Positions 1 through 6,649 of a DNA stretch of 8,177 nucleotides are shown piece by piece. The stretch's first letter is position 1, and every line of letters begins with the position of its first letter. Location of the stretch: contig VBCP01000076.1 of assembly GCA_005888925.1 (NCBI GenBank), forward strand, positions 1 through 8,177, written 5' to 3'. The notes below the pieces were generated by a model, which searched no databases, was not told the DNA's origin, and saw only the letters and a program-made list of their open reading frames with translations. The stretch is from Betaproteobacteria bacterium (GTDB taxonomy: Bacteria > Pseudomonadota > Gammaproteobacteria > Burkholderiales > SG8-39). Made by a program: the position numbers and the translations under genes.

Positions 1-476
1 TCGGTGATGTTGACCCAGACGAAGCCGCCGAACGCCACCTCGCAGCGCACCTCGCGCATCGCGACATCTTCCTTCTTGAGGCGATCCTGGTAGCCCTGCT
101 CGGCGCGCGAGATCTCGAGACAGTTGCCGCACGAGTCGAACGCCCACTGGTGGAAGATGCAGGTGATGCGCTTCGCGTTGCCGGACGGATCGTAGAGGAG
201 CGTGTTGCCCCGGTGCGGGCAGATGTTGTAGAAAGCGCGCACTTTCGCATCGTCGCCGCGGATCACGATCAGCGGCACGCCCGCCGGATGCGTCGCGAGG
301 CGATAGTCGTAGGCCGCCGGCAGCTCCGATTCGTGGCAGGCGATGACCCACGCCGGCTTGAACAGTTTTTCTTTTTCCTCGGCAAAGATCTGCTCATCGG
401 TGTAGATGCGCGAGTCGACGAAATGGCTCGTCGGGAACTTCGGCGTCGTGTTCCATTGCGCGGCGGTCTTGCTCAT
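1..476 (-). CDS. Rieske [2Fe-2S] ring-hydroxylating dioxygenase, large-subunit-like (N-terminal part)
   Basis: This is the N-terminal 158 residues of a Rieske non-haem iron oxygenase large subunit; the gene runs off the left edge, so the mononuclear-iron catalytic domain is not visible. The Rieske cluster ligands are present as C-P-H (Cys86, His88) and, 17 residues later, C-I-F-H (Cys106, His109), the spacing expected for the family. The family adds oxygen to aromatic or related substrates using electrons from a reductase; the substrate cannot be named here. The ATG at 476 is supported by AAGGAG (complement of 486-491) nine bases upstream. A terminator lies between this gene and soxD, so it is probably its own transcription unit, with a promoter somewhere in 477-580. 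No internal gap was seen in the visible part. Confidence 0.9.
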   Translation of the reverse strand, partial: MSKTAAQWNTTPKFPTSHFVDSRIYTDEQIFAEEKEKLFKPAWVIACHESELPAAYDYRLATHPAGVPLIVIRGDDAKVRAFYNICPHRGNTLLYDPSGNAKRITCIFHQWAFDSCGNCLEISRAEQGYQDRLKKEDVAMREVRCEVAFGGFVWVNIT

Positions 477-501
477 CGAGCGGGTCTCCTTGTGCTCCGC
501 G

Positions 502-531
502 ATTTTCTGCCTGCGCGAGCGCCGGCGGCAA
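502..531 (-). promoter_or_regulatory. weak candidate promoter for the Rieske gene
   Basis: On the minus strand TTGCCG (complement of 526-531) and GAAAAT (complement of 502-507) are separated by 18 bases, each matching four of six positions of the sigma-70 consensus. They lie between the soxD terminator and the Rieske start, where a promoter is required if the terminator works. The match is weak and is offered only as a candidate. Confidence 0.2.
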
Positions 532-580
532 GATTTCCGCGGCCTATGGAAATGCTTCTTTTGGAAACATCTGCCGCTGG

Positions 581-610
581 AAACGAAAACGGCCGGGAGC
601 CCCCGGCCGC
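581..610 (-). terminator. rho-independent terminator after soxD
   Basis: The segments 590-597 (CGGCCGGG) and 602-609 (CCCGGCCG) form a perfect 8-bp G/C stem with a 4-base loop at 598-601. In the minus-strand direction the stem is followed by TTTTCGTTT (complement of 581-589), the expected U-rich tail. It begins 18 bases beyond the soxD stop codon and closes the metY-CoA-soxC-soxD gene run. The rest of 477-627 holds no gene, only the Rieske ribosome binding site and candidate promoter sequences. Confidence 0.85.
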
Positions 611-627
611 TCGCAGGCACCGCGCGT

Positions 628-1226
628 TCACTTGCAGTCGGTCATGCAGCGCACCGCCTTTGCATCCGGCCGATCGTCGACCATGAAGCCGTTGCGGTTG
701 GGCATCTGCACCTTCGGCAGGCTTTGCGCGTCCATCACCGCATCGGCTGGCACCAGCCCGTTGAGGTTCAGGATGTATGCCGAGACCGCGTACACCTCGT
801 TCGCCGTCAGCGTCTGCGGCCGGTCCATCGGCATCGAGCGGCGGATGTAGTCGAAAAGGAGCCGATGCCGCCGACCATCGGACCGTACACCGAGCCGCCT
901 TTCGCCTCGGCGCCGTGGCAGGCGATGCATTTGGCCGCGTAGACCTTCTGGCCCTCGGCCACCGAGCCGTGGCCGGCGGGCAGGCCCTGGCCGTCGCTCG
1001 TGCGCACGTCGATGTTCCACGCCGCGAGGTCGGCTTCGCTCACCGGCTGGCCGAGGCGCGGCTTGTCCGGCAGCGCGCGCACCGGATGCGGGCCGGTGGC
1101 GCCGAGCGGAATTCCCTCGGCAGTCTTTGCCGCCATGCCGCCGCCAGCGGGCGCGCTGCTGCCGCCCATCTGGGCGCACGCGGCCAGCGCGAGGGTGGCG
1201 ATGAGGCTAAACCTGGCCGATGGCAT
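628..1226 (-). pseudogene. soxD: SoxD-like monohaem cytochrome c, frameshifted with an internal gap
   Basis: This is the electron-accepting cytochrome c partner of the SoxC dehydrogenase. Residues 1-17 form a signal peptide ending in a lipobox (L-A-A-C, Cys17), so the protein is predicted to be a periplasm-facing lipoprotein. The haem motif CIACH is at residues 100-104. The first reading frame continues to about residue 124 (GGIGSF, near base 855) and then becomes nonsense. The family's C-terminal half resumes in another frame with FDYIRRSMPM, containing the probable axial Met, then NEVYAVSAYILNLNG and a C-terminal MTDCK-like end. Family members usually have about 20 more residues between these blocks, including a GSYWPYATT-like motif, so sequence is missing as well as the frame being shifted; the span of 599 nt is not a multiple of three. 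The start at 1226 is chosen because GGGGAGG (complement of 1232-1239) sits just upstream; a start at 1247 would hide the signal peptide. It overlaps the soxC 3' end by 20 bases. An assembly error is a serious alternative to a true pseudogene. Confidence 0.8.
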
Positions 1227-2454
1227 TGCGCACCTCCCCATTCGCACTGACGGTCCAAGGCTGGATCACGTTGTTGTGCTGCACGAAGCCGACGATCGCG
1301 CGCGTCTTGCGCAGATCCGCCACGCTCGGCTGCACGTAGCCGTTGCTGTCGACCGCGCGGCTCATCAGTGTCGCCGGCGTGCCGTCCCAGTTCCATGCCG
1401 CCTTGAAGCGCGTGAGGCTCTTGTCCATGACAGGGTCCTCGACGACCGCTTCGCGCCAGTTCTTGCCGCCGTCGAACGACACGTCGACGCCGCGGATCTT
1501 GCCCGAGCCCGACCATGCAAGGCCGCTCACCTCGTAGAACCCAGGGCCTTTCAACTGCTGCCCGCCCGAGGGCGACGTGATGACCGACTTGCATTCCATG
1601 ACCATGCTGAACTGGCGCCATTTGCCGTCGGGCATCGGATCGGTGTAGCGCGCGGTCTCGCTGCGGAAGTACCAGGGCTGGTCCGCGACTTTCACGCGCC
1701 GCAGCCACTTCACGCTGACGTTGCCTTCCCATCCCGGGATCACCACCCGGACGGGGTAACCGTTCTCGGGACGCAGCGCCTCACCGTTCATGGCGTACAC
1801 GATGAGCGTGTCGTCGAGCACTTTCTCGAGCGGGATCGAGCGCGTGTGCGCGGAGGCATCGGCGCCTTCGAACAGCACCCATTTGCCTTTCGGATCGATG
1901 CCGGCTTCGTCGAGCAGCGTGGAGGCGGGCACGCCGGTCCACAGCACGCCCGAGAGCAGGCCGTGCGTCTGCTGCACGGTCGTCGACGCGGGCTTGAGCC
2001 AGTCGGTGAGACCGTTGCCCGAGCATTCGTGGAAGTGAAAGCGCGACACCGACGGATAGCGCACGATGTCGTCCATCGTGAATTGCAGCGGCTGCTTCAC
2101 CATGCCGTGGATCGCGAGGCGATGCGTCTTCTGATCGATGTCCGGCGTGCCGGCATGATGGCGCTCGAACACCAGCCCGTTCGGCGTGATGATGCCCGGC
2201 TGATACTGCAGCGGCGTCATGCTCCAGTCGGAAAGATTCTGGCGGTTCTTAAGGACGTCGCTGCGGCGTCGCTTGACGTGCGCTTCGAACTTCGACGGCA
2301 CGCCGTACGCGCTCTCCTCGATGATGCGGCCGGGTTCCTGGTTGGTCGCCGGTACCGCGAGCGGCGCGGCGCGCGCTGTGCCGCCTGCTGCCAGTGCGCC
2401 CCCGGTCAGCGCCGCGCTGCGACGAAGAAAATCCCTGCGATCATTTTTCGCCAT
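1207..2454 (-). CDS. soxC: SoxC-type molybdopterin sulfite/sulfane dehydrogenase, Tat-exported
   Basis: This 415-residue protein belongs to the sulfite oxidase family of molybdenum enzymes. SoxC works in the periplasm with cytochrome SoxD, oxidising sulfane sulfur bound to SoxY, or sulfite in related enzymes. The N-terminus has a twin-arginine signal (RRDFLRR, residues 6-12) and an Ala-rich stretch ending about residue 30. The molybdenum-ligating Cys is Cys144 in FHECSG. Other family blocks are GLVFERHHAG (about 93-102), ALRPENGYPVRVVIPG (about 226-241), VKWLRRV (about 248-254) and the C-terminal dimerisation-domain motifs SGLAWSG and VDVSFDGG. Length is normal and no gap was found. The ATG at 2454 has a very strong ribosome binding site, AGGGAGGAGG (complement of 2459-2468). 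The same reading frame stays open up to 2967 only because the upstream CoA-binding gene is frameshifted; the real start is 2454. Substrate choice, sulfite versus SoxY-bound sulfane, is not settled, as no soxXYZAB genes are in view. Confidence 0.92.
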   Translation of the reverse strand: MAKNDRRDFLRRSAALTGGALAAGGTARAAPLAVPATNQEPGRIIEESAYGVPSKFEAHVKRRRSDVLKNRQNLSDWSMTPLQYQPGIITPNGLVFERHHAGTPDIDQKTHRLAIHGMVKQPLQFTMDDIVRYPSVSRFHFHECSGNGLTDWLKPASTTVQQTHGLLSGVLWTGVPASTLLDEAGIDPKGKWVLFEGADASAHTRSIPLEKVLDDTLIVYAMNGEALRPENGYPVRVVIPGWEGNVSVKWLRRVKVADQPWYFRSETARYTDPMPDGKWRQFSMVMECKSVITSPSGGQQLKGPGFYEVSGLAWSGSGKIRGVDVSFDGGKNWREAVVEDPVMDKSLTRFKAAWNWDGTPATLMSRAVDSNGYVQPSVADLRKTRAIVGFVQHNNVIQPWTVSANGEVRNAIGQV

Positions 2455-2458
2455 CGGG

Positions 2459-2468
2459 CCTCCTCCCT
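2459..2468 (-). promoter_or_regulatory. strong ribosome binding site deciding the soxC start
   Basis: AGGGAGGAGG on the minus strand lies four bases before the ATG at 2454. It separates soxC from the open frame that continues upstream into the CoA-binding gene, and it puts the Tat signal at the very N-terminus as export requires. Confidence 0.8.
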
Positions 2469-2474
2469 GAATCG

Positions 2475-2503
2475 AGTATGCGCGCAAGGTGCGGCAGCGG
2501 CAA
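2475..2503 (-). promoter_or_regulatory. weak candidate promoter in front of soxC
   Basis: On the minus strand TTGCCG (complement of 2498-2503) and CATACT (complement of 2475-2480) are 17 bases apart, each matching four of six consensus positions. They sit in the 86-base gap between the CoA-binding gene and soxC, just downstream of a 15-base palindrome. soxC could therefore have its own promoter in addition to readthrough from metY. The hexamers are weak matches. Confidence 0.3.
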
Positions 2504-2509
2504 TCAACG

Positions 2510-2530
2510 CACGTTTCCTGAGGAAACATG
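2510..2530. repeat. palindrome upstream of soxC, possible operator
   Basis: GTTTCCTGAGGAAAC at 2513-2527 is a perfect inverted repeat with 7-base arms around the central G at 2520. The symmetry extends to 2510-2530 with one mismatched pair (2512/2528). It lies ten bases upstream of the candidate soxC -35 element, a usual place for an activator or operator site. No U-tract follows on either strand, so it is not a standard terminator. The binding factor is unknown. Confidence 0.4.
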
Positions 2531-2540
2531 CTGCACCGCG

Positions 2541-2967
2541 TTACACGGGAATTTTCAGCGCGAGCCGCGAGGTGAGTACACCGGTGCTCAGCCCGATGAC
2601 ACGCAGGCCGCCGAAGAAGCGCGCGTGCTCGATCTTGCAGCAGCGGTCCATGACCACCTCGAGCCCGGCGTCGCGCGCGATTTTCGCGCCTTTCGGAGGC
2701 GGGGCGGAAGACGTCGACGATGTCGACCGGCTGGTCGATCTCGTCGACGCGGGCGTAGACGCGCCGCTCGAGGATGTGCTTTCCGGCCTGCGACGGATTG
2801 ACCGGGATGATGTTGTAGCCGTTGGCGGCGAGGTAGATCGCCGCGAACGAGCTCGGCTGGTACGCGCCAGACGACAGGCCGACCATGGCGATGTTGCGGT
2901 AGCTGGTCAGGATGCGCAGCCGGTCGTACGCCGTGCCGCCGAGGTTGGTGCGATCTCCTACTGCCAT
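2541..2967 (-). pseudogene. CoA-binding-domain protein (YccU-like), frameshifted with an internal gap
   Basis: This is a small cytoplasmic Rossmann-fold protein of the CoA-binding family related to E. coli YccU; its biochemical role is not well established. The first frame gives about 92 residues with family motifs IAMVGLS (26-32), GYNIIPVNP (50-58) and VDIVDVFRP (81-89). The match then moves to a different frame near base 2690-2700, giving KGAKIARDAG, VVMDRC, KIEHARFFGGL and a TAA stop at 2541-2543. The usual stretch between DVFR and the AGL-VVMDRC block, which contains a WMQLGV-like motif, is about 25 residues longer, so most of it is absent. The total span of 427 nt is not a multiple of three. 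The ATG at 2967 has GAGGAG about eight bases upstream and lies 13 bases after the metY stop, implying co-transcription with metY. The defect could be decay or an assembly collapse. Confidence 0.8.
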
Positions 2968-2980
2968 GGCGCTCTCCTCT

Positions 2981-4366
2981 CTATTTCTGGAACGGCGCGC
3001 CGAACGCCTTGCTCAGCATGCTGTGTCCGCGCGGCTCGTCGGCCGCGGCCAGCGCCAGCGTTTCGGTCCGCGGCGCCGCCTGCTGCGACTTCTCCAGCGC
3101 CTGGCCGAGGTCCCAGAGCAGGTCATCGACGTCCTCGATGCCGATCGACACGCGGATCATCTCCGGTCCGATGCCGCACGCGGCGAGCTCGGCGTCGCTC
3201 AACTGCTGGTGCGTGGTGCTGGCCGGATGGATGATCAGGCTCTTGCAGTCGCCGACGTTGGCGAGGTGCGAGAAGAGCTGCACGTTCTCGATCAGCTTCT
3301 TCCCCGCCTCACGGGCGCCCTTGATGCCAAAGGTGAAGATCGAGCCGGGACCCTTGGGCAGATATTTGCGCGCCAGCTTGTGGTAGGGACTGCTGGGCAG
3401 CCCGGGAAAGTTCACCCAGCTCACCGCGCGGTGCTTGTTCAGGTGCTCGGCGATGCGCTGCGCGTTGGCGACGTGGCGCTCCATGCGCACGTGCAGCGTC
3501 TCGAGGCCCTGCAGCAGCAGGAAGGCGTTGAACGGGCTCTGGCAGGGGCCGTAGTCGCGCAGCATCTCGGCGCGGGCCTTCATCAGCCAGCCGAAATCGC
3601 CGAAGTACTCGAAGAAGCGCAGGTTGTGGTAGCCCTTGGAAGGCTCGGTCATCCCCGGGAACTTGCCGTTGTTCCACGGGAAGCGGCCGGCGTCGACGAT
3701 CGCGCCGCCCATGGTGGTGCCGTGGCCGCAGATGAACTTGGTGGCCGAATGCACCACGATGTCGGCGCCGAAGTCGATCGGCCGGCACAGGTACGGGCTG
3801 GCGAAGGTGTTGTCCACCACCAGCGGGACGCCGTTGTCGTGCGCGATCTTCGCCACCGCCTCGATGTCGAGCACGTCGATCTTCGGGTTGCCGAGCGTCT
3901 CGGCGAAGATGCACTTGGTCTTCGGGCCGATGGCAGCGCGGATCGCGTCGTGGTTGCCGATGTCCACGAAGCGGGCGTTGATGCCGATCTTGCGGAACTG
4001 CACGTCGAACTGGTTGATGGTGCCGCCGTACAGCGTGCTCGAGGCGACGAACTCGTCGCCCGCGTCCATCAGCGAGACGAGCGCGATGTGCTGCGCCGCC
4101 TGGCCGGAGGCGGTCGCCACGGCGCCGATGCCGTTCTCGAGGGCGGCGATGCGCTCCTCGAACACCGCCACCGTCGGGTTCATGATGCGCGAGTAGATGT
4201 TGCCGAAGCGCTGCAGCGCGAATAGATTCGCCGCCTGCTCGGTGTCCTCGAAAACGTAGGCGCTCGTCTGGTAGATCGGCACCGCGCGCGAGCCGGTGAC
4301 GGGGTCCGGCCGCTGGCCGGCATGCACGGCGAGCGTGTCGAAACCGAAGCGTTTTTCTTCAGCCAT
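2981..4366 (-). CDS. metY: O-acetylhomoserine sulfhydrylase (O-acetylhomoserine aminocarboxypropyltransferase)
   Basis: This 461-residue PLP enzyme of the Cys/Met-metabolism family makes homocysteine from O-acetylhomoserine and sulfide in the cytoplasm. Visible family features are FDTLAVHAGQ (9-18), the substrate/phosphate loop YSRIMNPT (58-65), the ASGQAA segment (86-91), Tyr113 in TLYGGT, the PLP-pyridine Asp185 in VVDNTF and the Schiff-base Lys210 in HSATKF. The C-terminal domain has LPKGPGSIFTFGIKG, LFSHLANVGD and IHPASTTH, typical of MetY rather than of MetB or MetC. The last ~35 residues after DLGQALEKSQ extend beyond the usual family end and are rich in Ala and Thr. The ATG at 4366 is chosen over an upstream in-frame start (4402) because GGAGG (complement of 4372-4376) precedes it and homology begins there. 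It heads the minus-strand gene run. No internal gap was seen. Confidence 0.95.
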   Translation of the reverse strand: MAEEKRFGFDTLAVHAGQRPDPVTGSRAVPIYQTSAYVFEDTEQAANLFALQRFGNIYSRIMNPTVAVFEERIAALENGIGAVATASGQAAQHIALVSLMDAGDEFVASSTLYGGTINQFDVQFRKIGINARFVDIGNHDAIRAAIGPKTKCIFAETLGNPKIDVLDIEAVAKIAHDNGVPLVVDNTFASPYLCRPIDFGADIVVHSATKFICGHGTTMGGAIVDAGRFPWNNGKFPGMTEPSKGYHNLRFFEYFGDFGWLMKARAEMLRDYGPCQSPFNAFLLLQGLETLHVRMERHVANAQRIAEHLNKHRAVSWVNFPGLPSSPYHKLARKYLPKGPGSIFTFGIKGAREAGKKLIENVQLFSHLANVGDCKSLIIHPASTTHQQLSDAELAACGIGPEMIRVSIGIEDVDDLLWDLGQALEKSQQAAPRTETLALAAADEPRGHSMLSKAFGAPFQK

Positions 4367-4407
4367 GGGTGCCTCCGCGGGAAATTCTAGTTGACCTAAC
4401 ATTCAGC
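4367..4407. promoter_or_regulatory. very short divergent intergenic region between metY and the ABC operon
   Basis: Only about 41 bases separate the two divergent starts. On the minus strand TAGAAT (complement of 4384-4389) is a good -10 candidate for metY, but no clear -35 lies 16-18 bases upstream. On the plus strand TTGACC (4391-4396) resembles a -35 element, but a matching -10 would fall inside permease 1. No ribosome binding site is seen for permease 1. The region is shorter than two full promoters normally need. Confidence 0.3.
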
Positions 4408-5100
4408 GTGCGCAGATTCTGGTTGATGTGGGCCGGCTACCTGGGCGCCGCCGCGCTGTGGTACGCGTGCGTCGCGTGGCTACCGCTCGAATCGTTTCGC
4501 CGCCTGCCGGACCCGGTGGCGGTGCTGAGCGAATGGCTCAGCCCGCAGCCGACGTACGGCATCTCGATCTTCACCGCGGCCTACTACAAGCACATGCTGT
4601 ACAGCACCTGGCGCGCCACGGCGGCGTTCCCGGTGCCGCCGCTCGCGTGGGTGCCGCTCGCGATCCTGATCTTCGCCGGCTCGGAGGCCGCGGTGATCTT
4701 CGTCACCTTCCTCGTCGCGTTCTTCGCCACCACGCTGAATACCGCGGTCGGCGTGAAGCTAATCGATCCGGATTTCTTCCGCGCCGCCGCCTGCCTCGGC
4801 GCGAGCCGCCGGGACATCCTGGTCGACGTGGTGCTGCCCGGCGCGCTGCCGAACATCTTCACCGGGCTGCAGATCGCGATGGGCGCGGCGTGGTTCTCGC
4901 TCGCCGCGGGCGAGATGATCGCCGCCCAGTACGGCCTCGGCTTCCTCATCATGGAGTCGTACAACCTGATCCAGTTTCCGACCATCGTCATCGCCATGGC
5001 GACGCTCGGGCTCCTCGGCTACGCGAGCAGCGCAATCATCCGAGTTGTCGGCAACCGGCTGATGCGCTGGCGCGCGCAGAGCATCGGCTTCGCCGCATGA
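4408..5100 (+). CDS. NitT/TauT-family ABC permease 1, missing an internal transmembrane block
   Basis: This is an inner-membrane permease of the SsuC/TauC type, 230 residues from the GTG at 4408. A first membrane helix is at about 8-24. The ATPase-contacting EAA loop is at about 125-148 (RAAACLGASRRDILVDVVLP), followed by the usual C-terminal helices and GEMIAA. Compared with permease 2 in the same operon, Phe74 is joined directly to PVPPLAW. About 32 residues are absent: a helix with an IPLGLLLG-like motif and the loop to ELLRP. The frame is kept. Loss of a whole helix would be expected to disturb topology, so the protein may be inactive unless the gap is an assembly error. The start is uncertain: GTG 4369 would leave two bases to metY, ATG 4426 would trim the N-terminus, and none has a good ribosome binding site. 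It shares an ATGA overlap with ATPase 1. Confidence 0.85.
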   Translation: MRRFWLMWAGYLGAAALWYACVAWLPLESFRRLPDPVAVLSEWLSPQPTYGISIFTAAYYKHMLYSTWRATAAFPVPPLAWVPLAILIFAGSEAAVIFVTFLVAFFATTLNTAVGVKLIDPDFFRAAACLGASRRDILVDVVLPGALPNIFTGLQIAMGAAWFSLAAGEMIAAQYGLGFLIMESYNLIQFPTIVIAMATLGLLGYASSAIIRVVGNRLMRWRAQSIGFAA

Positions 5101-5903
5101 GCGGCGCGCTTTCCATCCGCGGCGTCTCCAAGACCTACGACCCGGAGGGAGCGAGCGTCGAGGCGCTGCGCGAGTGCAGCTTCGAGGTGCGCGCCGAAGA
5201 GTTCGTCGCGATCGTCGGCCCCTCGGGATGCGGCAAGACCACGCTGCTCAACGCGATCGCCGGCTTCGACACGGTGAGCGCCGGCGAGATCAGCCTTGAC
5301 GGCCGGCTGCTGGCGGCGCGGCCGGGGCCTGACCGCGTGGTGGTGTTCCAGCACGGCGCGCTCTTCCCGTGGAAGACGGTCCTCGAGAACGTCACCTACG
5401 GTCCGCTCAAGCAGAGGGCGCTGTCACGCCCGGCGGCAGAGGCGAAGGCGCTCGAGTTCCTCCGCGCGAGCGGCGGCCTCGATACGGTGGCGGCCTCCTA
5501 TCCGGCGCAGCTCTCCTCCGGCATGCAGCGCCGGGTCGAGATCGTGCGCGCGCTGATGAACGACCCGCGGCTGCTGCTCCTCGACGAGCCGTTCCGCGCG
5601 ATGGACGGGTTCTCGAAGGCGACGATGCACCAGCACCTGCTCGACCTGCACCGGCGCTATCGCAAGACCGTGGTCTTCATCACCCACGACCTCGACGAGG
5701 CCATCTACCTCGCCGACACCGTAGTGGTGATGACGACCCGCCCCGGGACCGTGAAGCAAATCATTCGGGTGAATCTCGAGCGGCCGCGCGTGCCGCAGAT
5801 GCTCTACTCGCGCGAATACGCCGAGTTGAAGAAGAGCGCCGCCGAGAGCGTGCACGAGGAGGCGCGGCGGGCATTCGAGCGCGGCGAGAAGGAACAAGCA
5901 TGA
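5097..5903 (+). CDS. NitT/TauT-family ABC importer ATPase 1
   Basis: This 268-residue cytoplasmic ATPase (SsuB/TauB type) powers the importer. Motifs in order are Walker A GPSGCGKTT (41-49, Lys47), Q-loop Gln85, signature LSSGM (139-143), Walker B LLLLDEP with Asp163 and catalytic Glu164, and the H-loop ITHD with His197. The signature has Ser141 where the family usually has Gly (LSGGQ or LSGGM), confirmed at codon 5517-5519. The C-terminal tail (RPGTVKQII to ARRAF) is full length and serves as an internal reference for ATPase 2. ATG 5097 overlaps the permease 1 stop in ATGA, and its own stop overlaps the permease 2 start in the same way, implying translational coupling. The substrate cannot be inferred from the ATPase. 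Confidence 0.95.
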   Translation: MSGALSIRGVSKTYDPEGASVEALRECSFEVRAEEFVAIVGPSGCGKTTLLNAIAGFDTVSAGEISLDGRLLAARPGPDRVVVFQHGALFPWKTVLENVTYGPLKQRALSRPAAEAKALEFLRASGGLDTVAASYPAQLSSGMQRRVEIVRALMNDPRLLLLDEPFRAMDGFSKATMHQHLLDLHRRYRKTVVFITHDLDEAIYLADTVVVMTTRPGTVKQIIRVNLERPRVPQMLYSREYAELKKSAAESVHEEARRAFERGEKEQA

Positions 5904-6649
5904 AGCACCTCAACTGGCGCGGCGCGGTGTCGATCGCCGGTTTCATCCTCCTGTGGACGCTGCTCGCGCGCCTCAAGGCGCCGGGCTTCGCGGAGATCCC
6001 GGATCCGGCGGCTGTCGGCCGCGCGTTCTGGGACAAGTACCTGCCAAGCGCCGCGTACTGGCGCTCCTGGGCGGTGAGCTTCGAGCGCGTCGGCTACGGC
6101 TTCCTCGCTTCCCAGCTCCTCGGCATCCCGCTCGGCCTGCTGCTGGGCACGCGGCGGCTGTTCCACGACGTGGTCTACCCGGTGGTGGAGCTGCTGCGAC
6201 CCATCCCGCCGCTCGCCTGGGTGCCGCTGTCGATCCTCTTCTGGCCGACAGCCGAGCTCTCGATCGTGTTCATCACCTTCATCGGACCGTTCTTCATCAT
6301 CGTCATCAACGTGCATGACGCGGTGCGCGGCGCCCGCAAGGAGCACCTGTGGCTCGCGCGCTCGCTGGGCGCCTCGCCGTCTTACATCTTCCGCCGCATC
6401 ATCCTGCCGTCGGTGATTCCGGCGGTCGCGGTCGGCATGACGCTCGGCATCGCGGTGGCGTGGAACGTGGTGATCGCGGCGGAGATGATCGCGAGCGACG
6501 CCGGCCTCGGGCGGCTCACCTGGGAGGGCTACGTCAGCCACACCGGCACCACGGTGCTGATCGGCATGATCAGCATCGGGCTTGCCGGGTACCTCTCGAC
6601 GCTCCTCGTGACTTACGCCGAGAAGAGGATGATGCCGTGGCAGCGGTGA
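5900..6649 (+). CDS. NitT/TauT-family ABC permease 2
   Basis: This is a full-length inner-membrane permease of 249 residues. Helices are visible at about 8-23, 65-83, 104-118, 120-137, 176-195 and 218-238. IPLGLLLG (76-83), ELLRPIPPLAWVP (97-109) and the EAA loop LARSLGASPSYIFRRIILP (152-170) mark the family and the ATPase docking site. It is clearly homologous to permease 1 but distinct from it, so the channel is probably a heterodimer. The ATG overlaps the ATPase 1 stop (ATGA at 5900-5903), with AAGGAA at 5889-5894 as ribosome binding site. No gap was seen, and it was used to size the missing block in permease 1. Confidence 0.95.
   Translation: MKHLNWRGAVSIAGFILLWTLLARLKAPGFAEIPDPAAVGRAFWDKYLPSAAYWRSWAVSFERVGYGFLASQLLGIPLGLLLGTRRLFHDVVYPVVELLRPIPPLAWVPLSILFWPTAELSIVFITFIGPFFIIVINVHDAVRGARKEHLWLARSLGASPSYIFRRIILPSVIPAVAVGMTLGIAVAWNVVIAAEMIASDAGLGRLTWEGYVSHTGTTVLIGMISIGLAGYLSTLLVTYAEKRMMPWQR

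Noticed and set aside
2510..2530. The palindrome as a terminator for the CoA-binding gene
   Set aside because: No T-run follows the stem on the minus strand and the arms are not G/C-rich; an operator-type site fits better.
1207..2967. A single 586-residue CoA-binding/SoxC fusion protein on the minus strand
   Set aside because: The linker is non-homologous Arg-rich sequence, the CoA-binding family's C-terminal half lies in another frame, and soxC has its own strong ribosome binding site and an N-terminal Tat signal at 2454.
1000..3234. A 744-codon open frame on the plus strand
   Set aside because: It is antisense to soxD, soxC and the CoA-binding gene, has Arg/Ala/His-rich composition typical of GC-rich antisense frames, and no recognisable domain.
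2912..4225. A long plus-strand open frame opposite metY
   Set aside because: It mirrors a well-supported enzyme gene and shows no family motifs.
4391..4420. A plus-strand sigma-70 promoter starting with TTGACC
   Set aside because: The -35-like hexamer is good, but the only -10 candidate at suitable spacing is poor and lies within the permease coding region.
5369..5899. N-terminal extension of permease 2 upstream of 5900
   Set aside because: It is ATPase 1 read in another frame; the ATGA overlap and AAGGAA site fix the permease 2 start at 5900.
6349..6636. N-terminal extension of ATPase 2 into permease 2
   Set aside because: The sequence is Arg/His-rich frame shadow of permease 2; the ATPase fold begins at VTVSGLSKRY just after 6655.
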